12,869 bases of DNA from an uncultured Kiloniellales bacterium (GTDB taxonomy: Bacteria; Pseudomonadota; Alphaproteobacteria; Kiloniellales; JAKSDN01). This document shows, one piece after another, positions 1 through 6,949 of this stretch. Where the stretch lies: the NCBI GenBank assembly GCA_937974415.1, contig CALJXB010000283.1, positions 1-12,869 of the forward strand. Reading direction: 5' to 3'. Under the pieces are notes generated by a model, which was not told where the DNA came from, ran no database searches, and saw nothing but the letters and a program-made list of their open reading frames with translations. The translations under genes were made by a program, and so were the position numbers. How positions within the stretch are numbered: the stretch's first letter is position 1; each line of letters begins with the position of its first letter.

Positions 1-302
1 AGATCATCGACGAGGAAATCCGCCGCATCATCGAAGAAGCCGAGACCCTGGCCCGCAAGGTGCTGAACGAACACATGGACGGCCTCCACAAGATAGCCAC
101 GGCGCTTCTGGAGTACGAGACCCTGAGCGGCGACGAGGTCGGGGCCCTGCTCAAGGGCGAGGAGATCGACCGCTCGGAGCCCGCCGGGCCGACCGGCGAC
201 AGCGGCCGGCGCTCCTCGGTACCCTCCAGCGGCAAGCCCGCCAAAGGCAAGGGCAAGGACAGCCCCGGTGGTCTGGAGCCGGAACCCCAGCCGGAAACCT
301 GA
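1..302 (+). CDS. ftsH: FtsH, ATP-dependent zinc metalloprotease (3' end only)
   Basis: Partial gene cut by the left edge; the frame begins at base 3. About 99 residues are visible. They open with a helical stretch (IIDEEIRRIIEEAETLARKV) and continue with HMDGLHKIATALLEYETLSGDEV, which matches the end of the FtsH M41 peptidase domain. In the family, the conserved 'LLEYETL-(S/T)-x-x-E' helix follows the zinc-site region. The last 40 or so residues form a disordered Ser/Gly/Lys/Pro tail, typical of alphaproteobacterial FtsH. FtsH is a membrane-anchored hexameric AAA+ protease that degrades misfolded membrane proteins and regulators such as RpoH and LpxC; the ATPase and HExxH site lie outside the window. 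A strong terminator follows 30 bp after the stop, so this is the last gene of its transcript. The usual alphaproteobacterial neighbours folP and glmM do not follow. Confidence 0.93.
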   Translation, partial: IIDEEIRRIIEEAETLARKVLNEHMDGLHKIATALLEYETLSGDEVGALLKGEEIDRSEPAGPTGDSGRRSSVPSSGKPAKGKGKDSPGGLEPEPQPET

Positions 303-331
303 GGCGTTCCCAAGCAACCCGTTCCTCGTGG

Positions 332-359
332 GGCCTCGCTATAGAGCGGGGCCTTTTTT
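332..359 (+). terminator. Rho-independent terminator of ftsH
   Basis: Nine-base-pair stem GGCCTCGCT / AGCGGGGCC (one G-U wobble) with a four-base ATAG loop, followed directly by six T residues. It lies 30 bp after the ftsH stop on the same strand. It is the clearest intrinsic terminator in the window. Confidence 0.92.
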
Positions 360-443
360 GAGCGCGGAGGGCAGTCCACCGGCATCTTACCGGTTGGCCT
401 CGGGCGATCCCGACCCTGTAGCTTCGGCGCCATGCCGTAGTCC

Positions 444-478
444 CGTCCGCCTCCCGGACGTTTCATTTGCAAGCAAAT
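444..478. other. Paired small hairpins in the ftsH/GH3 convergent gap
   Basis: Two adjacent perfect inverted repeats: CGTCCG-cctcc-CGGACG (444-460) followed by TTT, then ATTTGC-aa-GCAAAT (465-478). They sit seven bases past the GH3 stop and between convergent genes. On the + strand the first has a short T-run, so it may act as a backup terminator. For GH3 on the - strand the stems lack a T-run. A further near-repeat around CCGG-catctta-CCGG lies upstream at about 376-396. Function is inferred from position only. Confidence 0.35.
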
Positions 479-484
479 CCGCTT

Positions 485-2068
485 TCAGCGCTCTTTAGAG
501 CCGACGAAGTTGCATAGATTTTCGAACAGCTCGGGATCATTGATCACGCGAGGCACTTTGTGTTGGCCGCCTAGCTGGCCGCGGGCCTTCATCCAGCGCG
601 CGAAGGTGCCCGGGGCAACCGCCTGCACCCTGGGTGCGCGCAGACCGAAATCCCCGGCGCGATGGGCCGCGTAGTCCTCGTTGGTCTCGCTCAGGGCGGC
701 ATCGAGTTTATCGACGAACGATGCCAGCGCCCCGGGCTCGGGCAGTTTGCGGGTGAACTCGACGATGTAGAGGTGTCCGCCCACAGGCTCTCCTTCCCCG
801 GGGAAGGCAGCGCCGACGGCGTAGTCCACCACGCGTTCACCGATATTCGCCGCGGCCTGGGTCACCGCGTTCTCGATTTCCTCGTCGATCAGGTGTTCGC
901 CGAAGGCCGACAAGCCGTATGAGACGCGTCCGGTGACAAGGACGCGTGGCGGGTCCAGGTCGACGAATCGCACGGTGTCGCCCAGGACGTAGCTCCAAAG
1001 CCCGGCGCAGGTGCTGACTACGACGGCGTAGTTGACGTCGGGCTCGACGGTGCCGATCCAGTGGCGCGTCGGATTGTCGACCTCCAGCTCCTCGAGCGGC
1101 ACGAACTCGTAAAACAAGCCGGCATCGAGAGACAGACGCATCCCCTCACCGTCGTCGCGATCGGCCACCGCCAGGAATCCCTCGCTGGCGGCGTAAACCT
1201 CGCGTGTTTCAGCATGACTCTCTTCGAGCCACTCCCAGAACAGCGAACGGTAAGGCGCGAAGTTCACGCCACCATGGACCACCAGCTCCAGATTGGGCCA
1301 GTAATCGACCAAGCGGTGCGGGGCCTGGCGGCGTAGGCCGGCGATGCGGTCGAACAAAATCAGCAACCAATTGGGCATGCCGCTGATGCTTCGAATGTCC
1401 TGATGCAGCGAGAGCGGAGCCAATCGAGCGATCTTTTCCTCCCAATCGGTCAGGTACTCCAGCTCCCGGGGCGGGAAGTAACGCGGGCGCGCCCACCAGG
1501 GGATCACGCCGGCGGTGATGCCGCTGAGGTCGCCGGCGTAGACGCCCGGCGCCAGCTCCCGCAGATCCGTTGACCCGCCAAGCATGAAGTTTTGTCCTCC
1601 GAGAAGACGGCTACGCGGCCGGTTGCTTAGGTGATAGCTGACCAGGTCGGCTGTCACCTTTCGGTTGCTGGCATTCATTTCATGAGTGCAGGGAATGTAC
1701 TTGGTCACGCCGGTGGTGGTGCCAGAAGTGAGGGCGTAGAACGGCACCGTGCCAGGCCAAGAAACGTCGGTCAGGCGAGGAAAGTCCCTCTGCCACCACT
1801 CTCCCCAGAAATCTTCATAGTGCCGCAGCGCCACCGCCGCCTGAAAATCGGCCACTGAGCGGATGCCGTCGAACCCGTGCGCCCGGCCAAATCGGGTGTT
1901 CTCCGCCAGGCGAACCAGCGACATGAGCTGACGTCGCTGTAGGTCCTCCGGCTGTTGGCGGGAAAGCCAGGCCAACCGCCAGACGGCATAGAGTCGGAAC
2001 AAGGGGGTGGTGTCGAATATGAACGGTGTTGCGATCTCGATACCAGGCGATCCCATGGCCTCGCTCAT
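485..2068 (-). CDS. GH3-family acyl-adenylating enzyme (probable acyl-acid amido synthetase)
   Basis: A 527-residue protein of about usual GH3 length. The three ATP/AMP-binding motifs of the GH3 branch of adenylating enzymes are all visible: a P-loop-like YALTSGTTTGVTKYIP (residues 111-126), YAASEG (292-297) and YVLGDTVRFVD (360-370). The late VTGRVSYGLSAFGEHL (378-393) is also typical. Plant GH3 enzymes adenylate carboxylic acids (jasmonate, indole-acetate) and join them to amino acids. Substrates of bacterial members are mostly unknown, so only adenylation followed by amide or thioester formation can be inferred. No signal peptide is seen, so it is probably cytoplasmic. The start at 2068 has a weak Shine-Dalgarno (CAGGTA); a second in-frame ATG lies four codons later at 2056. 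It is divergent from the SagB-like gene across a 325 bp gap that carries a perfect FNR/FixK-type box. Confidence 0.85.
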   Translation of the reverse strand: MSEAMGSPGIEIATPFIFDTTPLFRLYAVWRLAWLSRQQPEDLQRRQLMSLVRLAENTRFGRAHGFDGIRSVADFQAAVALRHYEDFWGEWWQRDFPRLTDVSWPGTVPFYALTSGTTTGVTKYIPCTHEMNASNRKVTADLVSYHLSNRPRSRLLGGQNFMLGGSTDLRELAPGVYAGDLSGITAGVIPWWARPRYFPPRELEYLTDWEEKIARLAPLSLHQDIRSISGMPNWLLILFDRIAGLRRQAPHRLVDYWPNLELVVHGGVNFAPYRSLFWEWLEESHAETREVYAASEGFLAVADRDDGEGMRLSLDAGLFYEFVPLEELEVDNPTRHWIGTVEPDVNYAVVVSTCAGLWSYVLGDTVRFVDLDPPRVLVTGRVSYGLSAFGEHLIDEEIENAVTQAAANIGERVVDYAVGAAFPGEGEPVGGHLYIVEFTRKLPEPGALASFVDKLDAALSETNEDYAAHRAGDFGLRAPRVQAVAPGTFARWMKARGQLGGQHKVPRVINDPELFENLCNFVGSKER

Positions 2069-2393
2069 TGCGTACCTGCAGGCTCTTGATTTCCGGCTAG
2101 CATTGGAGCTCGAGCAGGGCCATGCGTTAGGTCAAATGCGAGGGCGCGCAAGAAGTATGGGACGATGTCTAGCTAAAGGTCTCGGAACGCGAGGAAGCGG
2201 GGGGCCGGGGGCCACGCTGTTGACCCACATCAAGGAACCGGCGCCCCGGACGGTTCACTCTCCGAAGGCTGGTGGCCGGCGCTTCGACGACGACTTTCAG
2301 GCTGGGTGACTTCCAGGTCTTGGCGCAAGGGCTGCAGGATGGTTCTGGAGGTTTTAGAGCCAGGCCAGAATTTCTGCCGCTGGAGACGATCCG
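2069..2393. other. Divergent promoter region between GH3 and SagB-like genes
   Basis: A 325 bp gene-free stretch from which both neighbours read outward. Its main content is the 14-bp box TTGACCCACATCAA near the middle, about 152 bp from the GH3 start and 160 bp from the SagB-like start. It also holds G/C-rich runs (about 2200-2216) and a CCGGCGCCCCGG near-palindrome (about 2239-2250). I find no convincing -10 hexamer at class-II spacing on either side. I see no RNA gene or conserved protein here. Confidence 0.6.
2220..2233. promoter_or_regulatory. FNR/FixK-type operator (anaerobox), perfect TTGA-N6-TCAA
   Basis: TTGACCCACATCAA fits the CRP/FNR-family half-sites TTGAY-N4-RTCAA exactly. It lies between divergently transcribed GH3 and SagB-like genes, so one bound dimer could serve either. 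Identification as FNR, FixK or Anr/Dnr-like cannot be resolved from the site alone. Confidence 0.65.
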
Positions 2394-3101
2394 TTGCTCA
2401 CTAGGCGCCGTGTCCTTTGCAACAGCGCTCGGCTCGGCATCTTGGGAGGTTTGGTCCTCATGAACGCGTCCAAAGCATCCCTGGCAACCAACGACGCTGG
2501 CAGAGGTCGCATCGCACTGCCCGCCCCTCAGATCGGGGCCGGGATGCCCGTCGAGCAGGCGCTCCGCTCTCGCCGATCGATCCGAGAGTTCGACAGCAAG
2601 CCGTTGAGCCTTGCCGAGGTGTCCCAATTGGTCTGGGCGGCCCAGGGAACGACGAGCCCGGAGGGCTATCGAACGGCACCCTCGGCGGGCGCGCTATACC
2701 CTTTGGATGTCTATCTCGTGACCGGAGAGGTCACCGGCCTTTCCGCCGGCGTTTACTTCTACGATCCACGGGCGCACGAACTTGCACGGGTCGCACCGGA
2801 CGATCGCCGCCGCCAGCTGAGCGATGCTGCCTTCGCGCAACGGTGGATCGGAAAGGCTTCGGCGGTGATCGTCTTGACGGCCGTGTTCCGCCGGACCACG
2901 AGGAAGTACGGCGAACGGGGGCACCGCTACGTTTACCTCGAGGCCGGGCACGCGGCGCAGAACGTCTACCTGCAAGCCACTTCGCTCGGGCTCGGCACGA
3001 CGACGGTCGGGGCCTTCCGCGACGAGCGCGTCAATGCGGTGCTCGAGCTGCCGCAGGAGGCGCAGCCAATATGCCTTTTGCCAATCGGCTTTCCTGGTTG
3101 A
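2394..3101 (+). CDS. SagB/ThcOx-type nitroreductase-fold FMN oxidoreductase with probable Tat signal
   Basis: A 235-residue nitroreductase-superfamily protein. FMN-binding hallmarks visible are RSRRSIREF (58-66, phosphate contacts), APSAGALYPLDVYLV (95-109, the SagB/ThcOx signature) and EAGHAAQNVYLQATSLGLG (183-201), with a C-terminal LLPIGFPG. SagB-type enzymes oxidise azoline rings to azoles in RiPP pathways, but no SagC/SagD cyclodehydratase or precursor gene is present. A stand-alone redox role is therefore more likely. I chose the TTG at 2394 because GGAG (2382-2385) sits eight bases upstream and because it adds the N-terminal TRRRVL twin-arginine motif (3-8) plus a hydrophobic stretch (13-23), implying export. 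An ATG at 2460 (residue 23), with GGGAGG ten bases upstream, is the alternative and would give a cytoplasmic enzyme. Divergent from GH3. Confidence 0.85.
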   Translation: MLTRRRVLCNSARLGILGGLVLMNASKASLATNDAGRGRIALPAPQIGAGMPVEQALRSRRSIREFDSKPLSLAEVSQLVWAAQGTTSPEGYRTAPSAGALYPLDVYLVTGEVTGLSAGVYFYDPRAHELARVAPDDRRRQLSDAAFAQRWIGKASAVIVLTAVFRRTTRKYGERGHRYVYLEAGHAAQNVYLQATSLGLGTTTVGAFRDERVNAVLELPQEAQPICLLPIGFPG

Positions 3102-3232
3102 TCGCCGCCGCGCCCACCAAGCCCTCTCGGGCCTTGGGCAGGGTGGCGAAGCGATCTGGCCGGCTCATCGGGATGCTCTCGCCTTCGGTCGGCGGGTTCG
3201 CGCAGGGATTGGCCGCGAAGCTCAAGGCCCCC

Positions 3233-3246
3233 TTGACTCAGGTCAA
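3233..3246 (+). promoter_or_regulatory. FNR/FixK-type operator (anaerobox) of the nfeD operon
   Basis: TTGACTCAGGTCAA has perfect five-base inverted arms TTGAC/GTCAA around four bases, close to the rhizobial FixK consensus TTGAT-N4-GTCAA. It lies 178 bp before the nfeD start. A TATATGAA segment is centred 30-32 bp downstream, the spacing expected for a class II FNR-activated promoter (operator centred near -41.5). Confidence 0.72.
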
Positions 3247-3266
3247 TGCCTGCTCGTGACCGGCGG

Positions 3267-3274
3267 TATATGAA
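3267..3274 (+). promoter_or_regulatory. Candidate -10 element of the nfeD operon
   Basis: TATATGAA contains TATATG (3267-3272) and TATGAA (3269-3274), each 4 of 6 to TATAAT. With the operator at 3233-3246 it predicts transcription starting near 3280 and a leader of about 145 bases. It overlaps the palindrome ATGAATTCAT (3270-3279). Confidence 0.45.
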
Positions 3275-3315
3275 TTCATCATTTACCCGACCGGCTGCGC
3301 GGCCACGACGTACGG

Positions 3316-3335
3316 TGATCGCATCACAACGATCA
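3316..3335. repeat. Inverted repeat TGATCG-N8-CGATCA
   Basis: Perfect six-base arms at 3316-3321 and 3330-3335, separated by CATCACAA. It lies in the predicted nfeD leader, 90 bp before the start codon. It may be a second operator or a weak hairpin; nothing else supports a role. Confidence 0.3.
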
Positions 3336-3424
3336 GACCACCACGGCTGCGGAGAGTTTGCGCCAATCGCAGAATGAGCCGGAGGGGCATCCGCTACAAG
3401 CCACTCGAATAGTGCTTCGAGGAA

Positions 3425-4798
3425 ATGAAACGCCTGATACCTGTCCTTGCCCTCCTGCTGCTCGGGTCGTCCCTTGCTAGCCAGGAGTCGAGGCTCGCCA
3501 TAGTTCTGGACCTCAATGGACCGATCGGGCCTGCAGCCAGCGATTACGTCCATCGAGGGCTGGCTAAGGCGCAGGAGCAAGACGCCGCCATCGCGATTCT
3601 TCGCATCGATACGCCTGGCGGCCTCGACGTCTCGATGCGCGAGATCATTCAAGACATCCTGGCCTCGCCACTGCCTGTGGTCGGCTATGTGGCGCCGAGC
3701 GGCGCGCGGGCCGCAAGCGCCGGCACCTATATCCTCTATGCGACGCACGTCGCGGCCATGGCCCCTGGGACCACGGTGGGGGCGGCGACTCCGGTGCAGA
3801 TTGGGGTGCCGTTAAGTCCACTGCCAAGCGGAGACGACGGGGAGGGGGAGCCGGATGTGGAGAAAGACGAGGAGGTGGACCAGCGACCCGAGGCAACCAA
3901 AGCGCATCCGACGATGGCCGACAAAGCGGTCAGCGACGCCGTTGCCTACATTCGAAGCCTCGCCCAGATGCGAGGGCGCAACGCCGAATGGGCCGAGAAG
4001 GCAGTTCGCGAAGCGGCGAGCCTGTCCTCGGAGGAAGCGCTGCAGCAAGGTGTCATCGACGTCCTCGCCGACGGTCTGACCGACTTGCTGACCAAGGTCG
4101 ACGGGCGCTCCGTCAGCGTGCTTGGCGAAACGCGAAGCCTGGAAACAACCGGCCTCGTGGTGCGCGCCATCGAACCGGACTGGCGAACCGAGCTCCTCGC
4201 CATCATCACCAATCCGAACGTCGCCTACATCCTCATGCTCATAGGCATCTATGGTCTGATCCTGGAGTTCTACAACCCGGGCGTTATTGTGCCAGGGGTC
4301 ACCGGTGCGATCAGCCTCCTGCTGGCGCTCTACGCCTTCCATGTCCTGCCCATCAATTTCGCGGGGCTGGCCTTGTTGCTGCTTGGCCTAGCTCTGATGG
4401 TGGGCGAGGCCTTCGCACCCAGCTTCGGCGCACTGGGAATAGGCGGTACGGCCGCCTTCGTCATCGGCTCGGTGATGCTTCTCGAAACCGATGTTCCCGG
4501 CTATGGCATCTCGTGGATGTTGATCGGCTCGATCGCGCTCGTGAGCGCGGGGCTTTTCCTGCTGGTGATGATTCTTCTGGTGAGAGCCCGTCGGCGGGGT
4601 GTCGTTACCGGACCCGAGGAGATGGTCGGCAGCAAGGGGCAGGTCATCGAGTGGGACGGCCATAGCGGCCGCGTCCGCGTGCACGGTGAAGTCTGGCGGG
4701 CCCGGGCGGTCCGGACGTTACATCCCGGCCGCCGGATCCGCGTTGCAGACATCGATGGGCTCACCCTGGTCGTCGAGCCCGAAGCGAAAAGGAGTTAG
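3425..4798 (+). CDS. nfeD: Long NfeD protein: membrane-bound ClpP-class serine protease with C-terminal OB domain
   Basis: A 457-residue protein, the full length of the long NfeD class. It starts with a signal peptide or anchor (MKRLIPVLALLLLGSSLAS). A ClpP-class protease domain follows (about 24-225), with IDTPGG (61-66) and the nucleophile in SGARAASAGTYI (Ser98). The general base is probably Lys167 in MADKAVSDAVAYIRSLA, matching the Ser-Lys dyad known from the archaeal PH1510 stomatin protease. An acidic linker (about 133-160) separates them, as is common in proteobacterial homologues. Several membrane segments follow (about 265-385), then the NfeD OB-fold domain (about 397-452). Members cleave the C-terminus of stomatin partners, and the slipin gene begins nine bases after this stop. 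The Shine-Dalgarno (GAGGA, 3419-3423) is unusually close to the ATG, so initiation may be weak. Confidence 0.93.
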   Translation: MKRLIPVLALLLLGSSLASQESRLAIVLDLNGPIGPAASDYVHRGLAKAQEQDAAIAILRIDTPGGLDVSMREIIQDILASPLPVVGYVAPSGARAASAGTYILYATHVAAMAPGTTVGAATPVQIGVPLSPLPSGDDGEGEPDVEKDEEVDQRPEATKAHPTMADKAVSDAVAYIRSLAQMRGRNAEWAEKAVREAASLSSEEALQQGVIDVLADGLTDLLTKVDGRSVSVLGETRSLETTGLVVRAIEPDWRTELLAIITNPNVAYILMLIGIYGLILEFYNPGVIVPGVTGAISLLLALYAFHVLPINFAGLALLLLGLALMVGEAFAPSFGALGIGGTAAFVIGSVMLLETDVPGYGISWMLIGSIALVSAGLFLLVMILLVRARRRGVVTGPEEMVGSKGQVIEWDGHSGRVRVHGEVWRARAVRTLHPGRRIRVADIDGLTLVVEPEAKRS

Positions 4799-4807
4799 TT
4801 TCGAATC

Positions 4808-5587
4808 ATGACTTGGATCCTCAATCAGGCCTGGTTCTTCGTGGCGCTGATCCCGTTCCTCATTCTTCTCCAATCGTTCCGGATACTGCGGGAGTACCAG
4901 CGGGGTGTGATCTTCCTCCTGGGTCGCTTCTGGAAAGTGAAGGGGCCGGGCCTCATCATCGTACTGCCCATCATCCAGCAGATGGTCCGCATGGATCTGC
5001 GGACCCGCGTCCTGGACGTGCCGGAGCAAGACGTCATCTCGCGCGATAACGTCTCGGTCAAGGTCAACGCCGTCGTCTACTTTCGTGTCATAGACGCGCA
5101 GAAGGCGGTCATTCAGGTGGAGGACTTCCTCGATGCGACAAGCGAGCTGGCGCAGACGACCCTGCGGTCAGTTCTGGGCCAGCACGAACTGGACGAGATG
5201 CTGGCGGCGCGCGAGCAGCTCAATGCCGACATTCAGCGCATTCTGGACGAGCAAACGGACGCCTGGGGCATCAAGGTCTCCAATGTCGAGCTGAAGCACG
5301 TTGATCTCGACGAGAGAATGATCCGTGCCATCGCCAAGCAAGCCGAGGCAGAGCGCATCCGCCGTGCCAAGGTGATCGATGCCGAGGGCGAGTTTCAGGC
5401 CGCCGAGAATTTCCTGGAAGCGGCCAAGATCCTCGCTGACCGGCCCCAAGCGATGCAACTTCGCTATCTCACGACCCTCCATGCGATCGCGGGAGAACGC
5501 AGTTCGACGATCGTCTTTCCCCTACCCATGGAGTTGATGAAGGTCTTCGCCCAACCGGCTCTCGAGGAGGCTAAAGACGGCGAGTGA
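4808..5587 (+). CDS. Slipin (stomatin/prohibitin, SPFH-domain membrane protein)
   Basis: A 259-residue bacterial stomatin. One N-terminal membrane segment (about 8-24) is followed by the SPFH/Band-7 domain (about 27-180), with [13 protein letters not shown] (29-41), [10 protein letters not shown] (45-54) and [19 protein letters not shown] (64-82). A helical, Glu/Ala-rich coiled-coil region (about 165-212) ends with a hydrophobic C-terminal stretch near 235-248 that resembles the NfeD-protease target in PH1511. Slipins form oligomeric membrane scaffolds and pair with NfeD in membrane quality control. The ATG has AAGGAG (4789-4794) overlapping the end of nfeD, so the two are cotranscribed. The next gene starts inside this gene's stop codon region (GTGA overlap), suggesting translational coupling. 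Confidence 0.94.
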   Translation: MTWILNQAWFFVALIPFLILLQSFRILREYQRGVIFLLGRFWKVKGPGLIIVLPIIQQMVRMDLRTRVLDVPEQDVISRDNVSVKVNAVVYFRVIDAQKAVIQVEDFLDATSELAQTTLRSVLGQHELDEMLAAREQLNADIQRILDEQTDAWGIKVSNVELKHVDLDERMIRAIAKQAEAERIRRAKVIDAEGEFQAAENFLEAAKILADRPQAMQLRYLTTLHAIAGERSSTIVFPLPMELMKVFAQPALEEAKDGE

Positions 5588-6897
5588 TTACGGGGCGGGA
5601 CGGTTCAAAGCACACTGGTCTCGAAGAGAAGGCCGCAGTGACCAGAGATTTCGGCCACTCCGGCTCGCAGAAGTTGACTCGGAGGGGTTTCGCGGCGCTC
5701 TCGGCCGTCATGGCACTCAGCCTGCTGAGGTCCCCGTTAATAGCTTGTCGCAAGGCAACGGCTCAGATGCTTCGTGACATCGACACAAAGGACCACGGCA
5801 TCACTCTTTTCTTGTGCGGCGACGTCATGACGGGCAGGGGCATCGACCAGGTCCTCGCTTATCCCAGCGACCCTCGGATTTGCGAGCCGTTCGTATCCTC
5901 CGCCCTGGAATACGTGGATCTGGCGGAGCACGCCAACGGTCCGATCCCCAGGCCCGTCGACTTCTCCTATATCTGGGGAGACGCCCTCGACGAGCTTGAA
6001 CGGGTAGGCCCGGACGCGCGGATCATCAATCTGGAAACGAGTGTGACAAGGAACGATGACTGCGAGCCGAAGGGCGTCAACTACAGAATGAATCCAAAGA
6101 ACATTCCATGCTTGAGCGCGGCCCGGATAGATTGCTGCGTGCTCGCCAACAACCACCTTCTGGACTGGCGACGCGCGGGGCTTCTGGAGACCTTGGAGAC
6201 GCTCGAGAAGGCCGGTATCGCCACCGCCGGGGCCGGCCGTCACCGCCAGGAGGCGGAGGCGCCAGCGATCATCGAGGTGGCAGGCAAAGCCCGGGTGATC
6301 GTGTTCTCCTTCGGATCGGAAACAAGCGGTATACCCCGAGACTGGGCGGCAGGCGACGACACGCCGGGGGTCAATTTTTTGGGCGAGGTTTCGGATCGTA
6401 CGCTAGGGCACATCGCCGCGCAGGTAAGACAGCTCAAACGGCCGGGTGACGTGGTCATCGCCTCGATTCATTGGGGCGCAAACTGGGGGTATGAGGTTCC
6501 GCGTGACCAAAGTGAGCTCGCACACAGGCTCATCGACGAGGCGGGCGTCGATGTTGTCCACGGCCATTCCTCGCACCATCCCAAGGGCATCGAGGTGTAC
6601 AAGGACAAGCTGATACTCTATGGGTGTGGCGAATTCATCGACGACTACGAGGGGATCAGCGGCTACGAAGCGTATCGAGATGACCTCGTCTTGATGTATT
6701 TTCCCCGGATTGACGTATCAAGCGGAAAACTCAGCCGGCTCACGATGACACCTCTTCAGATCAAGAGATTCAGGTTGAATCGGGCATCGCGGGACGACGC
6801 GCGGTGGCTGTGCAATGTTTTGAACAGGGAAGGAGAGACGTTCGGAACTCAGGTGTTCCTGAACGAGAATAATCGCTTAACGCTCCGTTGGAAGTGA
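5584..6897 (+). CDS. CapA/PGA_cap-family metallophosphoesterase-fold protein, probable Tat lipoprotein
   Basis: A 437-residue protein of the CapA (poly-gamma-glutamate capsule) family, a calcineurin-like fold. Metal-site motifs are visible in order: CGDVMTGRG (Asp80), INLETSVT (148-155), LANNHLLDW (188-196), ASIHWGANW (293-301) and [14 protein letters not shown] (324-337), then [12 protein letters not shown]. All key residues look present. The N-terminus carries a twin-arginine motif LTRRGF (31-36), a hydrophobic stretch and a clean lipobox LIAC (52-55), implying Tat export and lipidation at Cys55. No capsule genes (capB/C, pgsB/C) are nearby, so capsule synthesis is not supported. The GTG at 5584 overlaps the slipin stop. 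A GTG at 5638 with AGAAGG five bases upstream would place the twin arginines nearer the N-terminus and is at least as likely. Third gene of the nfeD-slipin operon. Confidence 0.87.
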   Translation: MITGRDGSKHTGLEEKAAVTRDFGHSGSQKLTRRGFAALSAVMALSLLRSPLIACRKATAQMLRDIDTKDHGITLFLCGDVMTGRGIDQVLAYPSDPRICEPFVSSALEYVDLAEHANGPIPRPVDFSYIWGDALDELERVGPDARIINLETSVTRNDDCEPKGVNYRMNPKNIPCLSAARIDCCVLANNHLLDWRRAGLLETLETLEKAGIATAGAGRHRQEAEAPAIIEVAGKARVIVFSFGSETSGIPRDWAAGDDTPGVNFLGEVSDRTLGHIAAQVRQLKRPGDVVIASIHWGANWGYEVPRDQSELAHRLIDEAGVDVVHGHSSHHPKGIEVYKDKLILYGCGEFIDDYEGISGYEAYRDDLVLMYFPRIDVSSGKLSRLTMTPLQIKRFRLNRASRDDARWLCNVLNREGETFGTQVFLNENNRLTLRWK

Positions 6898-6949
6898 GCT
6901 CGGGGGGCTATCGATCCAGTGCCTGGTGTTCGCCTGAACGGAAAAGCCT

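Larger units (their letters stand above)
3102..3424. other. Intergenic promoter region upstream of the nfeD operon
   Basis: A 323 bp stretch without a convincing gene. An open frame carries on through the first half (to about 3259), but it has no recognisable domain and no start of its own. The stretch contains a perfect anaerobox (3233-3246), a matching -10 candidate (3267-3274), a ten-base palindrome ATGAATTCAT (3270-3279) and an inverted repeat TGATCG-N8-CGATCA (3316-3335). All of these fit a regulated promoter for nfeD. Confidence 0.55.

Noticed and set aside
2169..2627. 152-codon - strand open frame over the GH3/SagB-like gap
   Set aside because: It runs antisense through the SagB-like N-terminus, has no domain or plausible ribosome site, and its composition is that of a shadow frame.
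2394..3101. SagB-like gene as part of an azole RiPP (streptolysin-S-like) cluster
   Set aside because: No SagC/SagD (YcaO) genes, precursor peptide or exporter in the window.
3102..3259. Open + strand continuation after the SagB-like stop, vaguely reminiscent of a ribosomal protein L10 C-terminus
   Set aside because: It is in a different frame from the SagB-like gene, has no start or ribosome site, and the resemblance is compositional only.
6710..6724. TTGACGTATCAA inside the CapA-like gene, looking like another anaerobox
   Set aside because: The half-sites are four, not six, bases apart, and it lies within coding sequence.
5584..6897. CapA-like gene as evidence for a poly-gamma-glutamate capsule locus
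   Set aside because: No ligase or transporter partners (capB, capC, pgs genes) nearby; it is embedded in an NfeD-slipin operon.
6898..6949. Terminator between the convergent CapA-like and Rossmann genes
   Set aside because: The 52 bp gap has no stem with a T-run; only short imperfect repeats are visible.
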